From Microcystis aeruginosa NIES-4325 (GTDB taxonomy: Bacteria; Cyanobacteriota; Cyanobacteriia; Cyanobacteriales; Microcystaceae), in NCBI RefSeq assembly GCF_008974145.1, contig NZ_BJKP01000010.1, positions 46,499 through 110,498 on the forward strand: DNA of 64,000 nt, read 5' to 3'. Numbering within the stretch: position 1 is the stretch's first letter; each line of letters opens with the position of its first letter. Below, piece after piece: positions 8,119 through 19,349 of the stretch. The notes beneath the pieces are model-generated. The model ran no database searches. It was given only the letters and a program-made list of their open reading frames with translations, and had not been told where the DNA came from. The translations under genes and the position numbers were made by a program.

Positions 8119-8421
8119 TTCTAGCAAGCTTCAAGCAACAAACAAATGAACTACTTGACAAAATAAATTAATTATGATGAAGAACTATGCCCTCAATTAA
8201 CTAGGGAGATACTCAAGACTTTTTCGGTGACTAGGAAAATCAATTTTTCCAGATTTCCGCACGGAGATAACCCCAGAGACGAGGGAATAACCCGATAGCT
8301 TTCATTAGTTATCGTCTAGATGCCCAGAAAAATAAATACTTTAGCAAAGGGTATTTATTGACATTGGTAAAATCAGAAAACTTTGCCGATCAATTAACTA
8401 TTGGAGTCCGTAAAAATATCT

Positions 8422-9078
8422 ATGACCTTAGCTAAGTCCAAAGCAATTTTCGATAATGATGACTACAATCACTTTCCCGAAGTGATTACCGAACCTAAAT
8501 CGCCGGTATCGGAAGCCGAGATGATGCAAGCGGTACGAACACTGCTGTTAGGATTAGGAGAAGATCCTGATCGCGAAGGTTTACGAGACACTCCAAAACG
8601 AGTAGTAAAAGCCCTAAAATTTCTCACTTCTGGTTATCAGCAATCCCTCGATGAATTGCTGAATGGGGCAGTTTTTCATGAGGATGCTAACGAGATGGTT
8701 TTAATCCGAGACATCGATATTTTTAGCTCCTGTGAACACCATATTTTACCAATTATCGGCCGCGCTCATGTTGCCTATATTCCTAATGGGAAAGTGATCG
8801 GTTTATCGAAAATTGCCCGCATCTGTGAAATGTATGCCAGACGACTGCAAGTACAGGAACGTTTAACCGCACAAATTGCCGATGCTTTGCAAGGATTACT
8901 ACAACCTCAAGGGGTAGCTGTCGTGATTGAAGCGACTCATATGTGTATGGTAATGCGCGGGGTTGAAAAACCCGGTTCCTGGACTTCTACGAGTGCCGTG
9001 CGCGGTATTTTTGCCGATTCTGCTAAGACTCGTCAAGAGTTTATGAGTTTGATTCGTCATAGTCCCGATTTTCACTAA
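8422..9078 (+). CDS. folE: GTP cyclohydrolase I (FolE type IA)
   Basis: A 218-residue GTP cyclohydrolase I, converting GTP to 7,8-dihydroneopterin triphosphate in folate/pterin synthesis in the cytosol. Visible signatures are [18 protein letters not shown], the zinc-ligand motif SSCEHH (about residues 103-107), [13 protein letters not shown] and the second cysteine in HMCMVMRG (Cys ~175). It is therefore the zinc-dependent class, not FolE2. Start ATG 8422 is preferred over a TTG at 8401. A Zur/Fur-type box lies upstream and hemB follows 116 bp downstream. In other cyanobacteria paralogues of zinc enzymes are known under Zur control, so this could be a conditional second copy; a housekeeping copy would lie outside the window. 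Confidence 0.9.
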   Translation: MTLAKSKAIFDNDDYNHFPEVITEPKSPVSEAEMMQAVRTLLLGLGEDPDREGLRDTPKRVVKALKFLTSGYQQSLDELLNGAVFHEDANEMVLIRDIDIFSSCEHHILPIIGRAHVAYIPNGKVIGLSKIARICEMYARRLQVQERLTAQIADALQGLLQPQGVAVVIEATHMCMVMRGVEKPGSWTSTSAVRGIFADSAKTRQEFMSLIRHSPDFH

Positions 9079-9182
9079 TTACTCAGGGGGATCGGGATTA
9101 TTTGATCGTCCTATCCCCGGTTTTTTCCTAGGCAAAAAACCAGAGTCAAGGCAGCTATTTACTGTTTACTTTTTATTTTTGA

Positions 9183-10780
<1,598 letters not shown>

Positions 10781-10857
10781 AAGCAGAGGCTTGATTCCGG
10801 TTAGTCTCTAATTAGCTTAAACTAATAAGCAGCAAGAGCAAAAATACCCCTTTTCCC

Positions 10858-12936
10858 ATGGCTAATCATCTGGCTGAATCTGAAAGTCTTTACCTGCGAA
10901 AACACGCCGAAAACCCGATCGATTGGTGGTATTGGTGTGACAGCGCCCTAGAAATTGCCAGGAGGGAAGATAAACCGATCTTTCTCTCGATCGGTTATTC
11001 TAGCTGTCATTGGTGTACGGTTATGGAAGGAGAAGCTTTTTCCGATCGGGCCATTGCCGATTATCTCAATCAGTATTTTTTGCCGATCAAAGTTGATCGC
11101 GAGGAAAGACCGGACATCGATAGCATCTATATGCAAGCATTGCAGATGATGGTCGGTCAAGGGGGTTGGCCTCTGAATGTCTTCCTAACACCCGATAGTT
11201 TAATTCCCTTCTATGGTGGCACCTATTTTCCCGTGCAACCGCGCTTTAACCGGCCCGGTTTTCTGCAAGTGTTGCAATCGGTACGTCGCTATTATGACGA
11301 GGAAAAGGAGAAATTAAGCAAATTCACGGCCGAAATGCTGGGCGCGCTGCGTCAATCGGCCATTTTACCCCGAGCAGAGACCAATTTAGCCGAACCTTCC
11401 CTTTTAGCCACAGGAATCGAGACAAATACGGCGGTGATTCGGGTTAATCCCAATAACTACGGTCGGCCCAGTTTTCCGATGATTCCCTATTCTAATCTGG
11501 CTTTGCAGGGCGGTCGCTTTGGTGACGATTTTGAGGATTCCCTCCGGCAAGCAGCCTATCAACGGGGGGAAGATCTGTCCCTGGGGGGAATCTATGACCA
11601 TGTGGGGGGAGGATTCCATCGTTATACGGTGGATTCGACGTGGACAGTTCCCCATTTTGAAAAAATGCTCTACGATAACGGGCAAATTGTCGAATATTTA
11701 GCCAATTTGTGGAGTGCGGGTAATCGAGAGGCGGCCTTTGAGAGAGGGATTAAAGGCACGGTTAACTGGCTAAAACGGGAAATGACCGCCCCAGAAGGTT
11801 ATTTTTACGCAGCCCAAGATGCCGATAGTTTTGAGAAGGCCACGGATGGGGAACCAGAGGAAGGGGCCTTTTATGTCTGGTCGGATCTGGAGTTAAGGGA
11901 TTATCTCTCGACCGAGGAATTGGGGCTGCTGCAGGCTAATTTTACCGTCACTGCGGAGGGGAATTTTGAGGGTCGTAATGTGCTGCAACGTCGGCAAGGG
12001 GGAAAATTAGGGAAGGATATAGAAAATATGCTCGATAAGTTATTTATTCGGCGTTATGGCAGTTCTCAGTCCCAATTAGCTCTTTTTCCCCCAGCCAGAG
12101 ACAATCAAGAGGCGAAAACCGTCTCTTGGCCGGGACGCATTCCGGCGGTAACGGATACGAAAATGATCGTCGCTTGGAATAGTTTGATGATTTCTGGTTT
12201 AGCCCGGGCTTTTGCTGTCTTTGGCGAACCTTTGTACTGGCAAATGGCTACGGTCGCGGCCGAGTTTATTCTCCAGCATCAGTGGTTAGATGGACGTTTT
12301 CAGCGCTTGAATTATCAGGGTCAGGCCTCGGTTTTGGCCCAATCGGAGGATTTTGCCTATTTTATTAAGGCTTTACTGGACTTGCAAACGGCTAATTCCC
12401 AAGAAACTCGCTGGTTAGAGGCGGCTATCGATCTACAAGGGGAATTTGATCGCTGGTTTTGGGCCGAGGATGAGGGGGGATATTTTAATACCGCTTCCGA
12501 TCATAGTCTCGATCTGATCGTGCGAGAACGGGGTTATACGGATAATGCCACTCCTTCGGCCAACGGAATTGCGATCGCTAATTTATTGCGTCTGTCGCGA
12601 TTGACGGAAAATCTAGAATATCTCGATCGGGCTGAAAAGGCCTTGCAATCTTTTAGTAGCATTCTAGAACAGTCCCCCACCGCTTGCCCCAGTTTATTTG
12701 TTGCCCTCGATCACTATCGTCACGGTTTCTGTCTGCGTGCCGCGGAAAGCTCGATCGAGCGGCTGTTAGGTCGCTATTTGCCCACTGCGGTGTATCGAGT
12801 CGATGCCAGTTTGCCGCATAGCACATTTGGGTTAATTTGTCAAGGGTTATGCTGCCTTGAACCAGCGGAAAATTTAGAACAGTTAGACCGACAAATTGCC
12901 GGGGTGATGACAGGTCCGTCAATGCTGATCGGTTAG
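10858..12936 (+). CDS. DUF255 thioredoxin-domain protein (YyaL/SSP411 family)
   Basis: A 692-residue protein of the YyaL/spermatogenesis-associated-protein-20 family. The N-terminal ~165 residues form a thioredoxin-like domain (NPIDWWYWC, then SSCHWCTVME with a CxxC active site, and GGWPLNVFLTPD with the cis-proline region). The remainder is an alpha/alpha-barrel resembling N-acylglucosamine epimerases and glycoside hydrolases (HVGGGFHRYTVD, VPHFEKMLYDNGQ, FYAAQDADSF, YTDNATPSANG). Length matches bacterial homologues. The biochemical role is not established. ATG 10858 gives the usual ANHLAESESLYLRKHAENP start. The gene stands alone and ends before a small inverted repeat. Confidence 0.85.
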   Translation: MANHLAESESLYLRKHAENPIDWWYWCDSALEIARREDKPIFLSIGYSSCHWCTVMEGEAFSDRAIADYLNQYFLPIKVDREERPDIDSIYMQALQMMVGQGGWPLNVFLTPDSLIPFYGGTYFPVQPRFNRPGFLQVLQSVRRYYDEEKEKLSKFTAEMLGALRQSAILPRAETNLAEPSLLATGIETNTAVIRVNPNNYGRPSFPMIPYSNLALQGGRFGDDFEDSLRQAAYQRGEDLSLGGIYDHVGGGFHRYTVDSTWTVPHFEKMLYDNGQIVEYLANLWSAGNREAAFERGIKGTVNWLKREMTAPEGYFYAAQDADSFEKATDGEPEEGAFYVWSDLELRDYLSTEELGLLQANFTVTAEGNFEGRNVLQRRQGGKLGKDIENMLDKLFIRRYGSSQSQLALFPPARDNQEAKTVSWPGRIPAVTDTKMIVAWNSLMISGLARAFAVFGEPLYWQMATVAAEFILQHQWLDGRFQRLNYQGQASVLAQSEDFAYFIKALLDLQTANSQETRWLEAAIDLQGEFDRWFWAEDEGGYFNTASDHSLDLIVRERGYTDNATPSANGIAIANLLRLSRLTENLEYLDRAEKALQSFSSILEQSPTACPSLFVALDHYRHGFCLRAAESSIERLLGRYLPTAVYRVDASLPHSTFGLICQGLCCLEPAENLEQLDRQIAGVMTGPSMLIG

Positions 12937-13156
12937 GGATTTTTCTCTCTCAAGCAGAGAGCAGGGAGAAAAAAGCAATTAACGCTTTTTTAATCACCAA
13001 GGTTGAGGATTATTGATGATACAGAGCGATCGCACGAATCTCCATTCCTACAAATTACGGCGTTTCTGAATTAAGCTATGAATCTTCTCTTGTGGGATTT
13101 TTAAACCCTAGACCCAAACTAACTTTTGGATAAGATGCACAGTTGGCATTCATACC

Positions 13157-13273
13157 TTGATTAAGCAACGCCAAAAATTGAATGGCAGACTAGCTATGAT
13201 TGGCTTTGTCTCTCTTTTAGCCATTGAATTGTTAACCGGTAAAGGAATCATTGCTTGGATTACCAGTCTCTAA
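13157..13273 (+). pseudogene. High-light-inducible protein (Hlip) fragment
   Basis: This frame ends in [23 protein letters not shown] and IIAWITSL, the single chlorophyll-binding helix (ExxxGR...AMIGF-like core) of Hli/Scp proteins that protect photosystem assembly. Upstream, a second frame reads PRPKLTFG, typical of the segment just before the helix, but stops and frame changes separate the two, and no good ATG with a ribosome-binding site precedes the helix. It is most likely a decayed hli gene. A 38-residue product from TTG 13157 is a weaker alternative. The rest of 12937-13331 has no gene; a CCCCGTCCTAGGGG palindrome lies at its right end. Confidence 0.6.
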
Positions 13274-13331
13274 GAATTAACAATCCCGTCGCGCTGTTCG
13301 GGGCGTTCAGTCCCCGTCCTAGGGGATTGGT

Positions 13332-14177
13332 TTAGACCAAGTAAATGCCCTCAAAAACAGCTTTAGCAGGACCTGTCATGTAAACCCGGTTATCGGTTTG
13401 GGACCAGTGAATCTGAAGACAGCCACCGGGCAGTTCCACGGTACAACGGCGATCGCATTTGCCCGTCAACACGGCCGCCACCACCACAGCACAAGCGCCA
13501 GTACCACAAGCGAGAGTAATTCCCGCCCCTCTTTCCCATACCCGCATCTTCATATAATCTGGCGCAACTACCTCCACGAACTCCACATTAGTCCGTTGGG
13601 GAAAAACCGGATGATGTTCAAATTTTGGCCCGATAGTTGCTAGGGGAATAGAGGCCAGATCACCCACAAAAGTGACACAGTGGGGATTACCCATACTAAC
13701 GCAAGTAACTAACCAATCTTTACCCTCCACCTCTAGGGGAACCGCGAGGACTTTTTCAGACCCCTTGACTAAAGTGGTGGGGATTTCACTGCCTAAAAGT
13801 TGCGGCGGTCCCATATCAACCGTTACCTGTTCATTGGCTTCTAAACGGGGAATTATCGTTCCTGCTAGAGTATGAATGCGATAGGTGCGGCCAATGGTGT
13901 TGTTAGCCTCTAAACGGGCGATAAATTGGGCTAGACAGCGAATACCGTTACCACACATCTCCGGTTCCGAGCCATCAGAGTTGAAAATTCTCATGGTATA
14001 GTCGGTTTCCGCTTGGCCGGGAAGCGCGAAAATCACGCCATCGGCACCGATACCAAAATGTCGATCGCACATAGCCACGGCCATTTCCGCTGTGATCAGG
14101 GGTTCGGGACTGTGACGGTTATCTATCAAAATAAAATCATTGCCCAGGCCTTGATATTTGGTAAAGGGGATTTTCAT
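13332..14177 (-). CDS. dapF: Diaminopimelate epimerase
   Basis: A 281-residue enzyme interconverting LL- and meso-diaminopimelate for lysine and peptidoglycan synthesis. The two catalytic cysteines are visible in [16 protein letters not shown] and [11 protein letters not shown], and the N-terminal [17 protein letters not shown] is diagnostic. ATG 14177 is used; a TTG two codons earlier is also possible. It is divergent from hfq with 61 bp between start codons. The dapF-hfq neighbourhood is conserved in other cyanobacteria such as Synechocystis. Confidence 0.95.
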   Translation of the reverse strand: MKIPFTKYQGLGNDFILIDNRHSPEPLITAEMAVAMCDRHFGIGADGVIFALPGQAETDYTMRIFNSDGSEPEMCGNGIRCLAQFIARLEANNTIGRTYRIHTLAGTIIPRLEANEQVTVDMGPPQLLGSEIPTTLVKGSEKVLAVPLEVEGKDWLVTCVSMGNPHCVTFVGDLASIPLATIGPKFEHHPVFPQRTNVEFVEVVAPDYMKMRVWERGAGITLACGTGACAVVVAAVLTGKCDRRCTVELPGGCLQIHWSQTDNRVYMTGPAKAVFEGIYLV

Positions 14178-14238
14178 GGTCAATAAAAGCTACTCAACAG
14201 GAATAATAGAGGATGAACACCCCATCGATAAACTCATT

Positions 14239-14451
14239 ATGTCTCAATTCGATCCTGGTCTGCCGAGTATCAAACAAGTACAGAGCTATATTCAAGAGAA
14301 ACGGGAAGTAGAAATTAAGTTAAGTACAGATGATCTGCTCGTTGGTCGCATCCTTTGGCAAGATGTTAACTGTCTATACCTAGTTGATCACTACGATAAA
14401 CCCACTTTAATTTGGCAACAGTCTCTAGTTTATTTAAGACCTAAAGCCTAG
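14239..14451 (+). CDS. hfq: Cyanobacterial Hfq
   Basis: A 70-residue Sm/LSm-fold protein of the divergent cyanobacterial Hfq type: FDPGLPSIKQVQSYIQEKREVEIKL, then LVGRILWQD and LYLVDHYDKPTLIW. The enterobacterial YKHAI RNA-binding motif is absent, as in other cyanobacterial Hfqs. In Synechocystis the protein works in type IV pilus-dependent motility by binding the PilB1 ATPase rather than as a general RNA chaperone. A long in-frame extension upstream (to 14158) overlaps dapF and is not expected to be translated, so ATG 14239 is chosen. Confidence 0.9.
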   Translation: MSQFDPGLPSIKQVQSYIQEKREVEIKLSTDDLLVGRILWQDVNCLYLVDHYDKPTLIWQQSLVYLRPKA

Positions 14452-14788
14452 GGGGAAATTGGCGATATTTGCCCGTGGGATGCGTCCTGGACGCATCAAA
14501 AATTCAGTAGCAAGCAGATAGCTTTTGAGTAAATTTAACGTCAGTTGGGGTTAAGGAGATTTGGCCATGACTTCTAGCAAATAATCAGGTGGGATGGCGA
14601 GGATAGCATCAGAATTTCAGTTGCTCGAAAATTTGGGTTAAATTGCCCAATAAAGAAAGTCAGAGAGTCCAGCAGAGCGATCGCCATCTAATTTCAGATA
14701 TGGATTGCCGCTTGTGTGCTAACAATTCAGGCCACTGCTGTACATAACCTGTTATACTCTTGGGCAAAACAACTCCACCTCGATTGTT
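14452..14788. other. Non-coding region upstream of glycan operon
   Basis: No coding frame or repeat recognised. A TTATACT -10-like hexamer shortly before 14789 could belong to the promoter of the glycosyltransferase operon. Confidence 0.35.
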
Positions 14789-15961
14789 ATGCTGGAAAAT
14801 CAGGTCATGGCAGATGCCGCCTCTAATGAGCAGATACCTACTCTAGAATTATCGATCATCATGCCCTGTCTCAACGAGGCGGAAACCCTAGCCACCTGTA
14901 TCGGCAAAGCGCGAGATTATCTGGAACAACACAAAATTGCGGGAGAGGTGCTAATCGCCGATAATGGCAGTAGCGATGGTTCCCAAGAAATTGCCACTAA
15001 TTCAGGGGCGCGGGTGGTTCCTATCCCGGAAAGGGGTTATGGTAGCGCACTGCGGGGAGGTATCGCCGCCGCCAAAGGTCAATACATTATTATGGGGGAT
15101 GCCGATGATAGCTATGACTTTACCAATCTCTCGCCTTTCCTAGAAAAATTGCGGCAGGGTTACGATTTGGTGATGGGCAATCGTTTTCAGGGGGGAATTC
15201 AACCTGGGGCGATGCCAGTATTGCATAAGTATCTGGGCAATCCTGTCTTGACTTGGTTAGGACGGTTATTTTTTGGCAGCCCCTGTGGTGATTTTCACTG
15301 TGGATTGCGCAGGTTTAGTAAACGGGCGATCGAACAATTGAACCTACGCACCACTGGCATGGAATTCGCCAGCGAGATGGTGGTGAAAGCATCCCTCTAC
15401 GGTCTGAAAATTACCGAAGTACCAACCACTTTATCCCCTGACGGTCGTAGTCGTCCCCCCCACCTAAAAACTTGGCGCGATGGCTGGCGACATCTGCGAT
15501 TTCTCTTAATGTATAGTCCTCGTTGGTTGTTTCTCTACCCCGGACTGGCTTTAATGTTTCTGGGATTTGTGGCGACGATTTGGTTTATGACCCAACCCAG
15601 AGTTCATACTCTTCTCTATTCAGCCACAGCTTTGATTATCGGCTTTCAAATCGTCAGTTTTGCCATCTTTACGAAAGCTTTTGCTATCAGCGAAGGTTTA
15701 TTACCGGAAGACCGAAAATTAAGACGATTTTTGCGTTATATTAATCTGGAGGTGGGATTGATCATTGGCGTAATTTTATTTTTGCTAGGTATGGGCGGTT
15801 CACTGTATGCTTTATACATTTGGAATGCTCGACTTTATGGGGCTTTAGATCCAGCCGTAACCATGCGGATTGTCATTCCTTCCGTAACCGCTTTAGCGTT
15901 GGGAGTACAGGTGATTTTTTCCAGTTTCTTTTTAAGTGTATTACAATTAAAACGCAAGTAA
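14789..15961 (+). CDS. GT2 glycosyltransferase, dolichyl-P-sugar synthase-like
   Basis: A 390-residue membrane glycosyltransferase. Residues ~20-245 are a GT-A family-2 domain (LSIIMPCLNEAETL, IADNGSSDGSQEIA, IIMGDADDSYDF carrying the DxD-type acidic triad, GSPCGDFHCGLRRFSK). The C-terminal third has four hydrophobic segments (about residues 250-270, 278-300, 320-345, 355-380). This layout fits polyprenyl-phosphate sugar synthases that load a lipid carrier on the inner membrane face. The start could also be ATG 14807. It opens an operon-like run of five genes to 18972. A degraded copy of its 3' end lies at 16751-16880. Confidence 0.85.
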   Translation: MLENQVMADAASNEQIPTLELSIIMPCLNEAETLATCIGKARDYLEQHKIAGEVLIADNGSSDGSQEIATNSGARVVPIPERGYGSALRGGIAAAKGQYIIMGDADDSYDFTNLSPFLEKLRQGYDLVMGNRFQGGIQPGAMPVLHKYLGNPVLTWLGRLFFGSPCGDFHCGLRRFSKRAIEQLNLRTTGMEFASEMVVKASLYGLKITEVPTTLSPDGRSRPPHLKTWRDGWRHLRFLLMYSPRWLFLYPGLALMFLGFVATIWFMTQPRVHTLLYSATALIIGFQIVSFAIFTKAFAISEGLLPEDRKLRRFLRYINLEVGLIIGVILFLLGMGGSLYALYIWNARLYGALDPAVTMRIVIPSVTALALGVQVIFSSFFLSVLQLKRK

Positions 15962-15980
15962 TTCTATTTACATTCAAACT

Positions 15981-16733
15981 ATGAATAACAGTGACTACGA
16001 CATGGAAATGTACGACCATCTTTGGTCGCAGCAATGGCAAAACCTACAAGATATAGGTCCACTTACCCATAATCGCTATCGTTTAATGCTACGCGAGCTA
16101 CCTAAATCTTCTATGGAAGATTGTAGTATTCTCGATCTTGGTTGTGGCCGTGGAGCATTTTTAAGCCTACTTAAAAATAAATATCCAAAAGCTACCTTGT
16201 CAGGAATAGAATATTCCGAGGAAGGAAAGAAATCCGCCCATCCGGAAATTCGCAATGTCATTCAGGTAGGAGATTTGTACGAAGTTGCTGAAAGATTGCC
16301 TCGCTGTTCTTATGATCTAGTGATCTGTAGTGAAGTCATCGAGCATCTTCCCGAACCTGAAGCAGCTCTCAACATTATTTTCTCTTTATTAAAACCAGGA
16401 GGTATCGCCCTTCTGACCGTACCTTGTAATATGCGTTATTGGTCTAAACAGGACGAGGTTGCGGGTCATTATCGGCGTTTTGGAATGAAAGAGTTCGCCT
16501 CTTTAGTAACTAATAGTGGATTTTCTGTCAAAAAAAATTATGGATGGGGTACTTTTTTAGGGTTAATCTATTATCGGATGGTTTCCGCTCTCGGTCCAGA
16601 AAAGGTAATGAAAACGAAGGTAACATTTATGACTAAGATTACCTCTCGATTTTTGCAGTTTGTATTTAGGGTAGATGATTTTCTGGTTTCTTCTCGAGGA
16701 CTTCAACTGATTACTGTCGCTCAAAAACCCTAA
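15981..16733 (+). CDS. Class I SAM-dependent methyltransferase
   Basis: A 250-residue methyltransferase of the Methyltransf_11/23 type. Motif I is ILDLGCGRGAFL (about residues 50-61), the acidic loop follows in SGIEYSEEGKK, and motif IV is YDLVICSEVIEHLPEPE. It starts 19 bp after the GT2 gene and so is probably co-transcribed. The acceptor is likely a sugar or lipid-linked intermediate judging from the neighbours, but this is inference. Its C-terminal ~80 residues have hydrophobic patches (FLGLIYYRMVSALG) that may touch the membrane. Confidence 0.82.
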   Translation: MNNSDYDMEMYDHLWSQQWQNLQDIGPLTHNRYRLMLRELPKSSMEDCSILDLGCGRGAFLSLLKNKYPKATLSGIEYSEEGKKSAHPEIRNVIQVGDLYEVAERLPRCSYDLVICSEVIEHLPEPEAALNIIFSLLKPGGIALLTVPCNMRYWSKQDEVAGHYRRFGMKEFASLVTNSGFSVKKNYGWGTFLGLIYYRMVSALGPEKVMKTKVTFMTKITSRFLQFVFRVDDFLVSSRGLQLITVAQKP

Positions 16734-16750
16734 AGATGGTTCGTCACTCC

Positions 16751-16880
16751 GTTTTATGGAGCCTTAGATACGTCCGTGACCATGAGAATTGTCATTCCTT
16801 CCGTACCCGCTTTAGCCTTGGTAGCACAGGTGATTTTTTTCCAGTTTCTTTTTAAGTGTTTTGGGACTAAAACAAAGATG
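16751..16880 (+). pseudogene. Duplicated 3' end of the GT2 gene
   Basis: About 130 bp match 15832-15961, the last ~43 codons of the GT2 gene, at an offset of about 919 bp, with scattered substitutions. The frame begins FYGALDTSVTMRIVIPSV like the source but is disturbed by a T-run indel near the end. It shows that a second GT2 copy or a tandem duplication once lay between the two methyltransferase genes. Confidence 0.8.
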
Positions 16881-16922
16881 AAAACAGCCGAAGATAAATT
16901 TATAGGGGGTTAACTAATTTTT

Positions 16923-17555
16923 ATGCCGATAGGAACTTTTGTTCGGAGCTTGTTAGGTCCTTGGGAAAGACCAATTTCTGATATTTATCGAAACATTTTT
17001 ATTAATCAAGCTGATTTAACTCATCAAATCCATAAATGGGTTAATCCTGAGATAATTCTAGAGTTAGGCTGTGGGGAAGGTGCTTTAACTGAACTTTTAG
17101 CGAGTGCCTATCCTAGTTCACATATTATAGGAATCGATATTACTCCTAGGGTAGGACGGATGTTTCAAGGAAATCTCGATCATGTTCGGTTTGAACAAAA
17201 ATCAATTCAAGAATTCGTTGCAGAAACCCCCCAAAGTGTCGATTTAGTCGTCATTAGTGATGTTATGCACCATGTTCCTTGGTCAATGCATGAAGAATTC
17301 TTAACTTACGCTGGTAAATCCTTAAAACCTAACGGATATATTGTTCTCAAGGATTGGCGTAAAAATAATTCACCGATCCATTATTTATGCTATCTATTGG
17401 ATCTGTATATTACTGGTGATAAGGTCAAGCATAAAACGACCGAACAATTTCGAGATATGATATATAAACTCTTTGGTAAACAATCGATTATCCTTGAGTC
17501 TACCGTTCGTCCTTGGAAAAACAATATTGTTTTTCTGATTAAAATTTCTTCATAA
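16923..17555 (+). CDS. Class I SAM-dependent methyltransferase
   Basis: A 210-residue methyltransferase, not closely similar to the one at 15981. Motif I is ILELGCGEGALTELLA (about residues 42-57), with IIGIDITPRVGRMF next and VDLVVISDVMHHVPW as motif IV. The C-terminus is short and lysine-rich. It lies inside the glycan operon, 23 bp before a GT2 gene. The substrate is unknown; methylation of a glycan or isoprenoid-linked sugar is plausible from context only. Confidence 0.8.
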   Translation: MPIGTFVRSLLGPWERPISDIYRNIFINQADLTHQIHKWVNPEIILELGCGEGALTELLASAYPSSHIIGIDITPRVGRMFQGNLDHVRFEQKSIQEFVAETPQSVDLVVISDVMHHVPWSMHEEFLTYAGKSLKPNGYIVLKDWRKNNSPIHYLCYLLDLYITGDKVKHKTTEQFRDMIYKLFGKQSIILESTVRPWKNNIVFLIKISS

Positions 17556-17578
17556 TACTGTTATTTCAAAAAGTTTTT

Positions 17579-18544
17579 ATGAATGCTCATCCTTGGTTGT
17601 CCGTATTAATTCCCACTTATAATGGAGATCAGTATCTAAAGGATACTCTTAATTCAATCCTTGAACAAAATGAGAGAAACGTCGAGTATATTATCATTGA
17701 TGATGGCTCTACTGATCGAACTTTATCTATTATCAAAAATTACGAGGATAAAATTCCTATCAAGCTTTTCGAGCGTAAAAGGATAGGCAATTGGGTTGCT
17801 AACACTAACTTCGCTTTACAGAATGCTTCGGGAGACTATGTATGTTTATTACATCAAGACGACTTATGGTTGAACAATCGTTTAAAAATAATCAAGGAAA
17901 TCCTTAATGATTATCCAGATACCGACTTACTTTTACACCCTTCAATCTTTATCAATGACCGAGGGAAAAAGTTAGGTTTATGGACTTGTCCTTTACCAGC
18001 TTTTCCAAAATATGTTGATAGAGATATTTTAATCGAGAGCCTGTTGATTCAAAATTTTATCTCCATTCCTGCTCCAATTTTTAAAAGAGAAATTGCTTTA
18101 CAGGTGGGGGGAATGAACGAAAAACTTTGGTATACAGCCGACTGGGATCTCTGGTTAAAAATCGCTTTTCATAAACGAGATGAAAAAATCATTTATTATC
18201 CTTATCCATTGAGTGCATTCCGCATTCATTCAAGCTCTCAAACCGTTGTCAGAAGCTCCAAAACTGGAGAGTTTTATAATCAATTGAATGTGGTTGCTCA
18301 CGACTGTCTAGATAGATGGGACGTGTCAGCTTACAGAAAAAAAAGAATTCGATCACTTGCTGAATTCTCAATACAAGTGAATACTATTTTAGCGAGGATG
18401 GCGCATGGTAAAGGTTCTCGATTAGAGTTAATTAAGTTACTCCTATCGAGTTGTTCGCTTGGTTTTTTAGGAGTTTACAAATACTTACGATATTCGCGCA
18501 TCCATGAGCGCATAATTGCTAGACTAAAAGCTAATATAATTTAG
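17579..18544 (+). CDS. GT2 glycosyltransferase
   Basis: A 321-residue family-2 transferase: LSVLIPTYNGDQYLKDTLNS at the N-terminus, IIIDDGSTDRTLSII, a DxD-type motif in LLHQDDLW (about residues 95-102), and WDLWLKIAF in the acceptor half. The last ~70 residues are basic and partly hydrophobic, possibly membrane-associated. It is soluble-type compared with the GT2 at 14789, and probably adds a sugar to a surface polysaccharide or lipid-linked glycan. Gaps to its neighbours are 23 and 17 bp, so it is almost certainly in the same operon. Confidence 0.85.
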   Translation: MNAHPWLSVLIPTYNGDQYLKDTLNSILEQNERNVEYIIIDDGSTDRTLSIIKNYEDKIPIKLFERKRIGNWVANTNFALQNASGDYVCLLHQDDLWLNNRLKIIKEILNDYPDTDLLLHPSIFINDRGKKLGLWTCPLPAFPKYVDRDILIESLLIQNFISIPAPIFKREIALQVGGMNEKLWYTADWDLWLKIAFHKRDEKIIYYPYPLSAFRIHSSSQTVVRSSKTGEFYNQLNVVAHDCLDRWDVSAYRKKRIRSLAEFSIQVNTILARMAHGKGSRLELIKLLLSSCSLGFLGVYKYLRYSRIHERIIARLKANII

Positions 18545-18561
18545 TAACGATTAGGTTTAAC

Positions 18562-18972
18562 ATGAAATTTATTGCGGTTAATCGTTTATTCAGAAGCTCA
18601 TTTTTTAGGTTTTGCCTTGTGGGTGTCTTTTGTTCATTCCAAAATATACTAATTCTATACCTTTTAACCAATTATCTAAAATTGCATTACGTTCTCTCGA
18701 TTTTCGTGCAAATGTTCTATTCAAATACATTGGGATTCTATCTGAATCGAAAATATACATTTACAGGGCGAGTAAAAATTGGAAGTATTTTGGGAGAATT
18801 AATCAAGTATCATGCGATCATGCTTTCTAGTTTTTTCGCGGTCGCTATCGCTATGTATTTCTTGGTTGATTTGTTGAAAGTATGGTACTTGTCCGCTTAC
18901 ATAATCCTTACTATACTAATGACTATTTATAATTTTATTGCCCATAAAAAATGGACTTTTAATCGAAAATAG
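18562..18972 (+). CDS. GtrA-family membrane protein
   Basis: A 136-residue four-helix membrane protein of the GtrA family (PF04138), which often assists transfer or flipping of polyprenyl-phosphate sugars. The family pattern is visible: FRFCLVGVFCSFQN in helix 1, FYLNRKYTF between helices 2 and 3, and AHKKWTF at the C-terminus. Paired with the dolichyl-P-sugar synthase-like GT2 at 14789, it suggests a lipid-linked monosaccharide route for decorating a surface glycan. It is the last gene of the run. Confidence 0.85.
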   Translation: MKFIAVNRLFRSSFFRFCLVGVFCSFQNILILYLLTNYLKLHYVLSIFVQMFYSNTLGFYLNRKYTFTGRVKIGSILGELIKYHAIMLSSFFAVAIAMYFLVDLLKVWYLSAYIILTILMTIYNFIAHKKWTFNRK

Positions 18973-19349
18973 TGGTCTTTATTGAATTTTTTTGCAATCA
19001 AAATTCCCAGATAATTCATTACCATTTTTCCTGATCAACCTATCAACTAAGCAAATGTCAAGCATCAATAACAATCACTCTAGTCCTCAATCTTTTATCT
19101 AATAAAGTAACAGTTAATATGGTTCTAAAGCTTATAGATGGCAAGAAATAATACTTTCTCTTGACTTTACTATTTATAATTGCCATGAAATTTTTTATGA
19201 TTAGAAATAGTGAAATTCTAGGGCATCTAAAAGATTATTTAGGCTAGATCCTAATGGCAAATTAAAAATAGCAAGAAATCGACAATCATCCTAGCTCTTC
19301 GGGTATCCATATTAAAGGTAAAATACTTGTATAAAACGTAAAGGTAATT
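18973..19349. other. AT-rich non-coding segment
   Basis: No gene, repeat or RNA recognised between the GtrA gene and the truncated membrane-protein gene. Confidence 0.4.

Noticed and set aside
13276-13330. CCCCGTCCTAGGGG palindrome as an IS200/IS605 right end
   Set aside because: The sequence resembles what I recall of such ends, but there is no transposase, left end or second copy in the window.
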